Shown here: in pieces, positions 1-8,061 of the stretch | How the letters are laid out: each line of letters starts with the position of its first letter | Numbering within the stretch: position 1 is the stretch's first letter | Made by a program: the position numbers and the translations under genes | From: Luteimonas panaciterrae | Lineage (GTDB): Bacteria; Pseudomonadota; Gammaproteobacteria; Xanthomonadales; Xanthomonadaceae | NCBI RefSeq assembly: GCF_020511115.1 | Contig: NZ_JAJAVH010000011.1 | Coordinates: 223,102-287,101 of the forward strand | Direction: 5' to 3' | DNA: 64,000 bases | The notes under the pieces: model-generated | What the model saw: the letters and a program-made list of their open reading frames with translations, nothing else | The model's database searches: none | What the model was told of the DNA's origin: nothing

Positions 1-424
1 AATAGCGCATCCAGCGCAGTGCCGTTCCCTCCAGGAAGGCCGCGCCGTAATCGCGCATATAGCTGTCGAAGCGCGTGTGGAACCCGGTAGCGGCAGGAAT
101 GCCGAGCTTGCGCGCTGCCCGCAAGGCCGACCACCCGAGCGGACCTTCCGTGGCGACATAGATGGCATCGGGGCGGTGCATGCTCCACAGATGCGACAAC
201 CGGCGCGTGGACGGGAATCCGAATTTCAAGCCTGGGTATTTAGGCAACCCCGCACCGCGCACGAACGTTTCATGTGCGAGGGATTGCTGCCCGACATGCT
301 GGCGCGGCCGCACCAGCGACACTTCGTGTCCACGTGCGCGCAAACCCTGCTCCAACGACTGCACCGTCAGCGCAACGCCGTTGACTTCTGGTGGCCAGGT
401 TTCGGTCACGATCGCGTAATGCAT
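1..424 (-). CDS. Glycosyltransferase family 4, N-terminal part (cut by window edge)
   Basis: The reading frame starts at an ATG at 424 and stays open to base 1, so only about 141 residues are visible. The N-terminus carries TETWPPEVNGVALTV at about residues 7-21, which is the glycine-loop start of GT-B retaining glycosyltransferases of the GT4 type. It is followed by an alternating beta/alpha pattern including YVATEGPLGW and TGFHTRFDSY. GT4 enzymes move a sugar from a nucleotide donor to a lipid or glycan acceptor at the inner face of the membrane. The donor-binding C-terminal half lies outside the window, so the substrate cannot be named. It points the same way as the DUF533 gene 131 bases upstream of it. 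Confidence 0.8.
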   Translation of the reverse strand, partial: MHYAIVTETWPPEVNGVALTVQSLEQGLRARGHEVSLVRPRQHVGQQSLAHETFVRGAGLPKYPGLKFGFPSTRRLSHLWSMHRPDAIYVATEGPLGWSALRAARKLGIPAATGFHTRFDSYMRDYGAAFLEGTALRWMRY

Positions 425-555
425 ACGCGGCGTCCGGGCAGGGTTCGGGTGCCGCCATCGTGTTGTCGGCCGATGACGTCACGATGGCGCTTTGGTGACA
501 GCTCTGCGACAGCCCTTATGTCATTGGTTTGACGTGCCGATTATTCACAAAGGGT

Positions 556-1284
556 TTATTGCCCTTTGGCTTGCTGCAATTGCTGCTCCAGCTGCGCTTT
601 CAAGGCATCGTCGATTTTCAGCTGGCGCGCAAGCTCGTCGAGATAGGCGCGCTCCATGTAGCTCTGCTCATCCGCGGCCAGCAGACTGGCGAGGTACATC
701 TCCGAGGCGATTTCCGGGGTGGTCGCGGCCGAGGCCACTTCGGCCGGGTCGAGCGGCTTTTCCAGTTCGGCATGCAGCCATTGCCGCAGTTGCGGGTCGC
801 TGTCGATGCGGGTGAATTCGCCTTCGATGACCTCGCGTTCGTGGCCGTCGATGTGGCCGTCGGCCTTGGCGGCGGCGACCAGGGCCTTGAGGATCGCCTG
901 GCTATGCTGCTCAGCCTGCGGAGGCGGCAGGCGATCGACGGTTTGCGGCTCGACGTTGGGCTGGCCCTGCTGCTTGCGATATTCGCCATAAGCCTTGTAG
1001 GCCAACACGCCGACCGCGGCGACGCCGCCGTAGAGAGCGATCTTGCCGGCGTGCTTGCGCACCTTCTTGTTGCCGAGGAGCAGGCCGAGCGCGCCGCCGG
1101 CCAGCGCGCCCTTGCCGAAATCGGCGTTGAGAAAATCCGTGCCGAGCACGCCACGCTTTTCCTGCTGTTGCGGGGCTTCCTGCCGGACCGGCGCCTTGTT
1201 TTCCAGCAGGCCATCGAGTGTTCCGCCGCCGAGACTCTGTTGCGCGGTCTTCAGCAGCTGATCGAGAAAGCCTTGGGTCTTCAT
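556..1284 (-). CDS. DUF533 / TerB-like inner-membrane protein (YebE family)
   Basis: This 242-residue protein has the layout of the DUF533 family. There is a short amphipathic start (FLDQLLKTAQQSL) and a charged linker. A glycine-rich membrane stretch follows (GALAGGALGLLLG at about 59-71, then KIALYGGVAAVGVLAYKAY at 81-99). The C-terminal all-helical TerB-like domain spans about 125-240, with an AAKADGHIDGHE acidic metal-site-like motif. E. coli YebE has the same plan and is induced by envelope stress; its biochemical role is unknown. The gene stands alone between the glycosyltransferase and ppx, with a 90-base gap to ppx. The family assignment is firm, the function is not. Confidence 0.85.
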   Translation of the reverse strand: MKTQGFLDQLLKTAQQSLGGGTLDGLLENKAPVRQEAPQQQEKRGVLGTDFLNADFGKGALAGGALGLLLGNKKVRKHAGKIALYGGVAAVGVLAYKAYGEYRKQQGQPNVEPQTVDRLPPPQAEQHSQAILKALVAAAKADGHIDGHEREVIEGEFTRIDSDPQLRQWLHAELEKPLDPAEVASAATTPEIASEMYLASLLAADEQSYMERAYLDELARQLKIDDALKAQLEQQLQQAKGQ

Positions 1285-1374
1285 GCGCGTCGCTCCGGAG
1301 TGGTCATGAAATCATGACCTATGGGCGGCGGCGATACCCTTCAAGAACGGCGGAGCGCGCCGGCGAGGCGGAAT

Positions 1375-2907
1375 TCAGACCGTCTGCACCGCCAGCACGA
1401 TGCCGAGCGCTTCCAGATCGTCCGGTTCGCCGGCGAGGTCGGCGCGCAGCAGCGGGCGCGATTCCAGCCAACGTTTTGATAACGCGATCGCCAGCGCGGG
1501 GCCCTCGGCGGCGGCATCGAGTTGCGGGATCGCCGCGGTCTCGTGGGCGCGATGCAGTAGTACGGCGATGCGCAGCAGGCCGGCGCTGCGGCGCGCGGCG
1601 GCGAGGAGGCGGTCGGGCAGGGCGTTGAAGTTCGATTTGGAGATCTTGCGCCGGTGCGCGCGCACGAGCGCGGCGAGAAATTGCTGTTCCTGGCGTGAGA
1701 AGCCGGCGATGTCCGAGTTCTCCAGCACGTAGGCGCCGTGGACGTGGTACTGGCTGTGCGCGATGGCGAGGCCGAGTTCGTGTACGCGCGCGGCCCAGCC
1801 GAGCATGAGGCGGTCGTCGGCGGTGAGTTGCCAGGTTCCCGCCACCTGATCGAACAAGTGCAGCGCGGTCTGTTCGACCAGGGAGGCCTGTTCGGGATCG
1901 ATGGCATAACGCTGCATCAGCGCGGCGATCGAGGCATCGCGCGGATCATGGTCGCCGGCGCGGCCGACCATGTCGTGCAGCACGCCTTCGCGCAACGCCG
2001 CCTTGCTGACGACCATGCGGTCGATGCCGAGCGCGTCGAACGCAGCTTCGAGCACGAGCACGCCGCCGGCGATGATCGGGCGGCGATCCTCGGAGAGGCC
2101 GGGCAGAGTGATCGCGTCGATGGTCTCGGCCTGCAGCAGCCGGTCGCGCACTTGCGGCAGCGCTTCGGCGGTGACCGAACCTTTGGTGAGCTTCATCGCG
2201 GCGCAGATATCGCCGATGGCCTTGTTGGTGCCGGACGAGCCCAGTACTTCGTTCCAGCCGAGCGCACGGTAGATGCCGGCGAACTGCTGGAATTCCGCGC
2301 TCACTTCGGTCAACGCTTCCTTCCAGCGCTTGCGCGAGAGCTTGCCGTTGCTGAAAAAGCGTCGCGTGCTGGCAACGCAGCCGACCTGCAGGCTTTCACG
2401 CTCGACCGCGTCGAAGCCGCTGCCGATGATGCATTCGGTGGAACCGCCGCCGATGTCGATCACCAGGCGCAGTTGTCCCGGCTTCGGCGGTTGCGCGTGG
2501 GCGACGCCGAGATAGACCAGTCGCGCCTCCTCGCGGCCGGAGACCACTTCGATGGCGTGACCGAGCGCGTTTTCGGCCGGGACGAGGAAGCTCTGCGGCG
2601 CCGATAGCGCGCGCACTGTGTTGGTGGCGACGGCGCGCACGCGCTCGGGTGGGATGTCGCGGATGCGCTGGCCGAAGCGGGCCAGGCAGTCCAGCGCACG
2701 CTGGCGCACGTCGACGCGCAAGCCGCCCTTGCCGTCGAGGCCTTCGGCCAGGCGCACGGTCTCGCGGATGCGGTCGATGGTGCGCAACTGCCCGAGCATG
2801 TAGCGCGCCACCACCATGTGGAAGCTGTTGGAGCCGAGGTCGATGGCGGCGAGCAGTTCGCCGTCTTGCAGTGGTGCGGCGGCAGCGCGGGCGAGGGCTG
2901 GACTCAT
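1375..2907 (-). CDS. ppx: Exopolyphosphatase Ppx/GppA
   Basis: The 510-residue protein removes terminal phosphates from polyphosphate in the cytoplasm. It has the actin-like ATPase-fold signatures of the Ppx/GppA family: AAIDLGSNSFHMVVA at about 20-34 (phosphate 1 loop) and VIDIGGGSTE near 150 (phosphate 2 loop). A C-terminal HD-like helical domain follows from about 310 on. The length fits long proteobacterial Ppx. Its ATG overlaps the stop of ppk by four bases (ATGA), so translation is coupled and the two enzymes of polyphosphate turnover are made from one message. GppA activity on pppGpp cannot be excluded, but the pairing with ppk favours Ppx. Confidence 0.95.
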   Translation of the reverse strand: MSPALARAAAAPLQDGELLAAIDLGSNSFHMVVARYMLGQLRTIDRIRETVRLAEGLDGKGGLRVDVRQRALDCLARFGQRIRDIPPERVRAVATNTVRALSAPQSFLVPAENALGHAIEVVSGREEARLVYLGVAHAQPPKPGQLRLVIDIGGGSTECIIGSGFDAVERESLQVGCVASTRRFFSNGKLSRKRWKEALTEVSAEFQQFAGIYRALGWNEVLGSSGTNKAIGDICAAMKLTKGSVTAEALPQVRDRLLQAETIDAITLPGLSEDRRPIIAGGVLVLEAAFDALGIDRMVVSKAALREGVLHDMVGRAGDHDPRDASIAALMQRYAIDPEQASLVEQTALHLFDQVAGTWQLTADDRLMLGWAARVHELGLAIAHSQYHVHGAYVLENSDIAGFSRQEQQFLAALVRAHRRKISKSNFNALPDRLLAAARRSAGLLRIAVLLHRAHETAAIPQLDAAAEGPALAIALSKRWLESRPLLRADLAGEPDDLEALGIVLAVQTV

Positions 2908-5012
2908 GCGCAGATTTTAGCCAGCAGAGCCGCTTGCGCCGAATGCGGCATGTCGCCGTTCTCCGGTTGCAACTTGCGGTAACTGCCGTCGCTCTGCAGT
3001 TCCCAGGCGTTGAGGTTGTCGGCGAGATAGTTGTCGAGAGCCTCGTCCTGCACGCGCGCCGCGAGTTCGGGATCGAGGATCGGGAAGCCGGTTTCCACGC
3101 GTCGCAGCAGGTTGCGTTCGAGCCAGTCGGCGCTGGTGCAGAACAGGTCGGGATCGCCGTCGTTGGCGAACCAGTAGACGCGGCTGTGTTCAAGGAAACG
3201 GCCGACGATCGAGCGCACGCGGATGTTGTCGGAGAAGCCGGGCACGCCCGGGCGCAGCGTGCAGGCGCCGCGCACGATCAGGTCGATGCGGACGCCGGCC
3301 TGCGAGGCGTTGTACAGCGCACGCACGACTTCGGGTTCGTTGAGGGCGTTCATCTTGGCGATGATACGTGCTGGCCTGCCGGCTTTGGCATGCTTGGTCT
3401 CGCGCTCGATGCGCTTGAGCACGCCGGTATGCAGGGTGAAGGGCGATTGCAGCAGCCGCTTGAGCTTGATCGCGGGCGCGAGGCCGGACAGTTGCTGGAA
3501 GATCAGATGCACGTCGTTGCCGATGTCGGGATCGGCGGTGATCAGGCTGAAATCGGTATAGACGCGCGCGGTACCGGAATGGTAGTTGCCGGTGCCCAGA
3601 TGTACGTAGCGGCGCAGCTTGCGGCCTTCGCGACGCACGATCAGCAGCATCTTGGCGTGGGTCTTGAAGCCGACCACGCCGTACACGACCTGCACGCCGG
3701 CTTCCTGCAGGCGGTCGGCGAAGGCGAGGTTGGCCTCTTCGTCGAAGCGCGCGCGCAGCTCGATCACGGCGGTCACATCCTTGCCGTTGCGCGCGGCCTG
3801 GATCAGGTTCTCGACGATGGGCGAGTCCTTGCCGGTGCGGTACAGCGTCTGCTTGATCGCCAGTACGTTCGGGTCTTCGGCGGCCTGCTTGATCAGTTCC
3901 ACCACGGGCGCGAAGCTGTCGAAGGGGTGGTGCAGCAGCACATCGCCATCACCGATGCGGTCGAATATGGTGTCGCTGTCCGTCATCAAGCGTGGCTGGA
4001 ACGGCGGGAATTTCAGATCGGGGCGATCGACCTCGTCGTAGATCTGGATGATGCGGCTGAGGTTGACCGCGCCGTTGATGCGGTAGACGGCATTGTCGGT
4101 GAGATCGAAGTTGCGTAGCAGCGTCTGCACGATGGGCTTCGGGCATTGCGCGGCGATTTCCAGCCGCATGGCACGCAGGTAGCCGCGGCCCACCAGTTCA
4201 TCGCGCAGGGCGAGGGCGAGGTTCTCGACTTCGTCCTCGTCGACGATCAATTCGGAATTGCGGGTGACGCGGAACTGATAGGCACCTTTCACCTCCATGC
4301 CCGGGAACAGTTCGTCGACGAATTCCGACAGGATCGAGGACAGGAACACGAAGTCGTATTCGCCACCGGAGACTTTCTGCGGCAGCTGGATGATGCGCGG
4401 CAGCGAACGCGGGGCGCGCACGATGGCGAGGTTGCCGGTTCGGCCAAAGGCGTCCTTGCCCTTGAGCACCACCACGATGTTGAGCGATTTGTTGAGGATT
4501 TTCGGGAACGGATGCGCCGGATCGAGTCCGAGCGGAGACAGGACAGGCAGGATTTCGTCACGGAAATAGGCGCGCAGCCAGCGCGTCTGTTTCGAGTTCC
4601 AGCTGTCGCGGCCGAGGACGCGGATTCCGGCTTCGGCGAGCGCCGGGCGAAGCTCATAGTTCCAGCAATGGTATTGCGCTTCCACCAGTTCCGCGGCGCG
4701 GTCGTGGATGCGCTTGAGCAGGGTCGCGGGAGCCACGCCATCGGTGGCGATGGGCATGCCGAAATCCTGGGCATGGCGCACGGTGGCGGCACGGATCTCG
4801 AAGAACTCGTCGAGATTGGTGCAGGAGATGCACAGGTAGCGCAGGCGTTCGAGCAGCGGCACCGTCACGTCCTGCGCCTGCGCCAGCACGCGGAAGTTGA
4901 AGTCCAGCTGCGACAGCTCACGGTTGAAGTACAGCGAGGGATCGCGCAGGGCATCCTGTTGCGCGTTGTCGGTCGCGGGAGTTTCGAGATTGGCGACGGC
5001 TGGAGGATTCAT
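2904..5012 (-). CDS. ppk1: Polyphosphate kinase 1
   Basis: The 702-residue protein reversibly transfers the gamma phosphate of ATP to polyphosphate. The four PPK1 domains are present. The N-terminal helical domain starts with YFNRELSQLDFN. Two phospholipase-D-like catalytic domains carry KTHAKMLLIVRREG and GTGNYHSGTARVYTDFS near residue 470; the conserved histidines there form the phosphohistidine site. Full length agrees with the family (about 690-720). It overlaps phoR upstream and ppx downstream by ATGA, so phoR-ppk-ppx read as one coupled operon under Pho control. Confidence 0.97.
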   Translation of the reverse strand: MNPPAVANLETPATDNAQQDALRDPSLYFNRELSQLDFNFRVLAQAQDVTVPLLERLRYLCISCTNLDEFFEIRAATVRHAQDFGMPIATDGVAPATLLKRIHDRAAELVEAQYHCWNYELRPALAEAGIRVLGRDSWNSKQTRWLRAYFRDEILPVLSPLGLDPAHPFPKILNKSLNIVVVLKGKDAFGRTGNLAIVRAPRSLPRIIQLPQKVSGGEYDFVFLSSILSEFVDELFPGMEVKGAYQFRVTRNSELIVDEDEVENLALALRDELVGRGYLRAMRLEIAAQCPKPIVQTLLRNFDLTDNAVYRINGAVNLSRIIQIYDEVDRPDLKFPPFQPRLMTDSDTIFDRIGDGDVLLHHPFDSFAPVVELIKQAAEDPNVLAIKQTLYRTGKDSPIVENLIQAARNGKDVTAVIELRARFDEEANLAFADRLQEAGVQVVYGVVGFKTHAKMLLIVRREGRKLRRYVHLGTGNYHSGTARVYTDFSLITADPDIGNDVHLIFQQLSGLAPAIKLKRLLQSPFTLHTGVLKRIERETKHAKAGRPARIIAKMNALNEPEVVRALYNASQAGVRIDLIVRGACTLRPGVPGFSDNIRVRSIVGRFLEHSRVYWFANDGDPDLFCTSADWLERNLLRRVETGFPILDPELAARVQDEALDNYLADNLNAWELQSDGSYRKLQPENGDMPHSAQAALLAKICA

Positions 5013-6343
5013 AGGAGGGCGGAAGAGGAGGGGGCTTTGTCGCGAACGCGTGTGCGCTCGGGACCGAAGTGACAGGAGAAGAGGCTGCCGCGACCGACTT
5101 CGCTCTCGATTTCGAGGCGGGCCTGGTGCAGCTGCAGGACGTGCTTCACGATCGACAGGCCGAGGCCGGTGCCGCCGAGTTCGCGCGAACGGCTGGTGGA
5201 GACACGATAGAAGCGTTCGGTGATGCGCGGCAGATGCGCGGCGGGGATGCCGTAGCCGGTGTCCTGCACGGAGAGGACGGCGCCGCCGTCATCGCTGCGC
5301 GCGAAACGGATGCTGATGCGGCCGCCGGCCGGCGTGTAGCGAACGGCGTTGGCGACGAGATTGGAAAAGGCGCTGTGCAGTTCCTTGATCGAGCCCCACA
5401 GGTCGACCTGGGCGACATCCTCGATCGTGATCTCGTGGCGACGCTGGCTCAGCGCTTCGGCCTCGCGCTTGAGCGTGGCGAGCATCGGCGTCATCGCCAC
5501 GGATTCGTCGGTGAGGCTGTCCTGTGCTTCCAAGCGCGAGAGCGTCAGCAGGTCCTCGACGAGCTGGGTCATGCGCTGCGACTGGCGCTGCATCTCGCTG
5601 AGCATCGGTGCCCACTCGGGCTGGTCGGCGGGATCGAGCATGTCGAGATAGCCGTGCACCACGGTGAGTGGCGTGCGCAGTTCGTGCGAGACGTTGGCGA
5701 CGAAGTCGCGGCGCATCTGTTCCAGGCGCATCAGCTTGCTGACGTCGCGCGCGACCAGCAGCCAGAGTTCGTCGGAGTAGGGGATCAGGCGCAGGCTGAG
5801 GCGGATCGCCGGATCGACGGGCGAGGGCGCGTCGAGCAACGGCTCGGCATGCCGCCCGGTGGCGAGCCAATGCGACACCGGCAGCGGCTGCAGGCGTTCG
5901 CTCAGTGGGGCGTCGATGTCGTCGGGATAGTGCAAGCCGAGCAGGTTGGTGGCGGCGTCATTGAACCAGCGTACGCGCTGATTGTTGCGTTCCAGTACCA
6001 CCACGGCATCGGGCAGTGCGGCGGCGGCGGCGCTGTAGGCACGCAGCATTTCGACCAGGCGGTGCTTGCGTGAGCGGGTTTCGTCCTGGCTGCGGTAGAG
6101 CAGGCGGTCGAGTTCGCTCCACACGCCCGTGCCGGCGGCCGGCGGGGCGATCCATTGACGCGCGGTCAGCCGCGTCAGCACATCGCGCAGCTTCCAGTAA
6201 TGCCAGGCGACGATGCCAAGCGCGGTGAGCGTGAGCACCGGCCACGGATGCTTGATCAGCAGCCCAAGCACCAGCGCGGCGACGAGGATCAGCGCCAGCT
6301 GGCCGAGCGTCTTGATCCAGGCGGTGCGGGCGTGAGGGGGCAT
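5009..6343 (-). CDS. phoR: Phosphate regulon sensor histidine kinase PhoR
   Basis: A 444-residue membrane kinase. Two closely spaced membrane segments (about 14-30 and 33-50) are joined by only a few residues, so there is no periplasmic sensor domain, as is typical of PhoR. A PAS-like domain lies at about 95-200. The HisKA box FVANVSHELRTPL has its phospho-accepting histidine at about 220. The HATPase domain shows NLVANAVRYTPAGG and GTGLGLSIVKHV. Family PhoR senses phosphate through the Pst transporter and PhoU and phosphorylates PhoB. It lies 84 bases downstream of phoB and overlaps ppk1 by four bases. Confidence 0.95.
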   Translation of the reverse strand: MPPHARTAWIKTLGQLALILVAALVLGLLIKHPWPVLTLTALGIVAWHYWKLRDVLTRLTARQWIAPPAAGTGVWSELDRLLYRSQDETRSRKHRLVEMLRAYSAAAAALPDAVVVLERNNQRVRWFNDAATNLLGLHYPDDIDAPLSERLQPLPVSHWLATGRHAEPLLDAPSPVDPAIRLSLRLIPYSDELWLLVARDVSKLMRLEQMRRDFVANVSHELRTPLTVVHGYLDMLDPADQPEWAPMLSEMQRQSQRMTQLVEDLLTLSRLEAQDSLTDESVAMTPMLATLKREAEALSQRRHEITIEDVAQVDLWGSIKELHSAFSNLVANAVRYTPAGGRISIRFARSDDGGAVLSVQDTGYGIPAAHLPRITERFYRVSTSRSRELGGTGLGLSIVKHVLQLHQARLEIESEVGRGSLFSCHFGPERTRVRDKAPSSSALL

Positions 6344-6400
6344 GCGGGAATTGTGACAGACGGCGTTGGAACGTCAGAGTTGGCGCTGTCGCGTTCGCTG

Positions 6401-6421
6401 CTCCCCTCTAAGCAAGGGGAG
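6401..6421. repeat. Short hairpin between phoB and phoR
   Basis: CTCCCCT at 6401-6407 and AGGGGAG at 6415-6421 form a seven-pair stem with a seven-base loop inside the 84-base phoB-phoR gap. There is no T-run on either side, so it is a poor intrinsic terminator. It could reduce phoR expression relative to phoB, or be a small extragenic repeat. A related CCCCTTGCTAAGGGG core occurs at 16.84 kb. Confidence 0.45.
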
Positions 6422-6427
6422 GAACGC

Positions 6428-7117
6428 TCACATCGCGGCGGAAAAGCGATAACCCGCGCCGCGCACCGTTTGCACCATGCCTTCCAGCCCGGTCGGTTCC
6501 AGCGTCTTGCGCAGGCGGCGGATGTGCACGTCGACGGTGCGCTCCTCGACATAGACGCTGCCGCCCCAGACGTGATCGAGCAGTTGCGAGCGCGTATAGA
6601 CGCGTTCGGGGTGGGTCATGAAGAAATGCAGCAGGCGGTATTCGGTGGGGCCGATCGACACGGGAGCATCGCTGGCGAAGACGCGGTGCGCGCTGCCATC
6701 GATGCGCAGCTGGCCGACCGCGACGCTGCCGTCCTCGTCGTCATCGCGCGAGCGGCGCATCACCGCGCGGATGCGCGCCAGCAGTTCACGCGAGGAGAAG
6801 GGCTTGACCACGTAGTCGTCGACGCCGGCCTCGAGGCCGCCGACGCGATCGTTTTCCTCGCCGCGGGCGGTGAGCATGATGATCGGCACCTCGCGGGTCA
6901 GCGCTTCGCGGCGCCAGCGCCGGGCCAGCTCGATGCCGCTGGTGCCGGGGAGCATCCAGTCGAGCAGGATCAGGTCGGGGACGCGGTCGGCGATGGACGC
7001 CTGGGCTTCGCGGGCGTCACCGGCATGGGCGGGCTCGTATTCACCCTTGCGCAGGGCAAAGGCCACCATGTCGCGGATGGCGGGCTCGTCGTCGACGATC
7101 AGGATGCGTTTTTGCAT
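6428..7117 (-). CDS. phoB: Phosphate regulon response regulator PhoB
   Basis: A 229-residue OmpR/PhoB-family regulator. The receiver domain spans 1-120 with the acidic pair DD at 9-10, the phospho-acceptor D53 in LLDWMLPG, T/S in IIMLTARG and K in YVVKPF near 105. The C-terminal winged-helix domain ends with the family signature RTVDVHIRRLRKTLEP. Phosphorylated PhoB binds PHO boxes and recruits sigma-70 RNA polymerase. It is the first gene of the phoB-phoR-ppk1-ppx run. A PHO-box-like site sits 37 bases before its start, consistent with autoregulation. Confidence 0.97.
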   Translation of the reverse strand: MQKRILIVDDEPAIRDMVAFALRKGEYEPAHAGDAREAQASIADRVPDLILLDWMLPGTSGIELARRWRREALTREVPIIMLTARGEENDRVGGLEAGVDDYVVKPFSSRELLARIRAVMRRSRDDDEDGSVAVGQLRIDGSAHRVFASDAPVSIGPTEYRLLHFFMTHPERVYTRSQLLDHVWGGSVYVEERTVDVHIRRLRKTLEPTGLEGMVQTVRGAGYRFSAAM

Positions 7118-7153
7118 GCTTTAGCGGGGCAGAAGCCTGGACGCTGAGATTAG

Positions 7154-7171
7154 ACGACAGTTTTGTGACGG
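7154..7171 (-). promoter_or_regulatory. PHO-box-like site upstream of phoB
   Basis: Read on the minus strand the site is CCGTCAC-AAAA-CTGTCGT, a 7-4-7 arrangement. The family consensus is two CTGTCAT-like heptamers separated by four A/T-rich bases. The second heptamer is nearly perfect, and the first has C for T at position 2. A TAATCT -10-like hexamer follows on the phoB side. The site is inferred from pattern and position only. Confidence 0.6.
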
Positions 7172-7261
7172 TCACGTTACACCGATTACGGCCGCCCCGC
7201 CGGGGCTGCCGGCGCTAGACTCGGCCGCCTAGGGATCAGGGACTATTCAAGGAGAAGGGGT

Positions 7262-7609
7262 GTGAAACGTTTTCTGTCGTTTTTCGTCATCTGCCTGCTG
7301 GGGCTGGCCGCCTGTGCCAAGCCGTTGCCGGAGGATCGGAAGGACTATGTCGGCATCTGGACCGGCATCCGGGGTGCGGAGCAGATGACGCTCGCCATCG
7401 ATGCCGGCGGCATGGTCAGCTACAAGCGCGAGAAGCCGGGCATGAGCAAGTCGGTGAACGCGCCGATCAAGGCGTTCGAGGGCGACGATTTCGTCGTGGG
7501 GGTCGGGCCGATGACCACGCGGTTCAAGGTGACGCAGCGGCCGAAGCAGGTGGAGGGCGCGTGGACGATGGTGGTGGATGGAGTTGAACTACGACGCCGG
7601 GAGCAGTGA
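7262..7609 (+). CDS. Small lipoprotein of unknown function
   Basis: A 115-residue protein starting at GTG 7262, chosen because AAGGAGAAGGGG lies immediately before it. Residues 1-18 are a signal peptide ending in the lipobox LAAC, so Cys18 would be lipidated. The mature part is a small beta-rich domain (YVGIWTGIRGAEQMTLAID, MTTRFKVTQRP, WTMVVDGVELRR) resembling lipocalin-like or DUF-type stress lipoproteins. I do not recognise a named family. It is divergent from phoB, so the 144-base gap serves two promoters. Confidence 0.7.
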   Translation: MKRFLSFFVICLLGLAACAKPLPEDRKDYVGIWTGIRGAEQMTLAIDAGGMVSYKREKPGMSKSVNAPIKAFEGDDFVVGVGPMTTRFKVTQRPKQVEGAWTMVVDGVELRRREQ

Positions 7610-7645
7610 GGGATTCATGCGTTTCTTCTTGCTCCGGCGATCCTG

Positions 7646-8041
7646 TTGAGCATGCCTTCTCCGGCTATCACTGCTTTCCCGACGGCATCCAGTCATCCTT
7701 TCGAGGGTGTCGACCTCTCGTTGCTAGCTCCAGAGGAACGACGGACGATCAACGAGGCCGCTCGTGATTTCCAGGACGTTGTTGCCGGCAAGGCACCGAC
7801 CTTCGCCAAGATCGACGAAGACATGCCGCTTCCCGCCGATGGCGGCACGACTTTTTACGTCGGCCGTGGCTACAGTCTTACCATCGTTCGTAGCTTGTCG
7901 AGCTTCGGCAAGCTCAATGGTTTCGTGTATGGCCCCATCATTACGTTCGACTCGGCATTCGCGCCCGGTAATGTCAGGCAGATCACCAACACGCGCTTCT
8001 ACACTCTCGAGCAGATGAGAGATTTATTGGGTCGTCAGTAA
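7646..8041 (+). CDS. Hypothetical exported protein, signal peptide probably split by a frameshift
   Basis: The open frame gives up to 131 residues from TTG 7646 (ATG 7652 is the first AUG) with no recognised domain. It contains FEGVDLSLLAPEERRTINEA and a compact beta-rich second half (FYVGRGYSLTIVRS). A better start lies in another frame: ATG 7617 follows GAGGGATTC and encodes MRFFLL before stopping. One extra base near 7632 would join it to PAILLSMPSPAITAFP and give a normal signal peptide. So the native gene probably ran 7617-8041 and is now frameshifted, or the base is a sequencing error. It lies directly downstream of the lipoprotein gene. Confidence 0.55.
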   Translation: MSMPSPAITAFPTASSHPFEGVDLSLLAPEERRTINEAARDFQDVVAGKAPTFAKIDEDMPLPADGGTTFYVGRGYSLTIVRSLSSFGKLNGFVYGPIITFDSAFAPGNVRQITNTRFYTLEQMRDLLGRQ

Positions 8042-8061
8042 TCTGGGAAATTCACGGCCGA

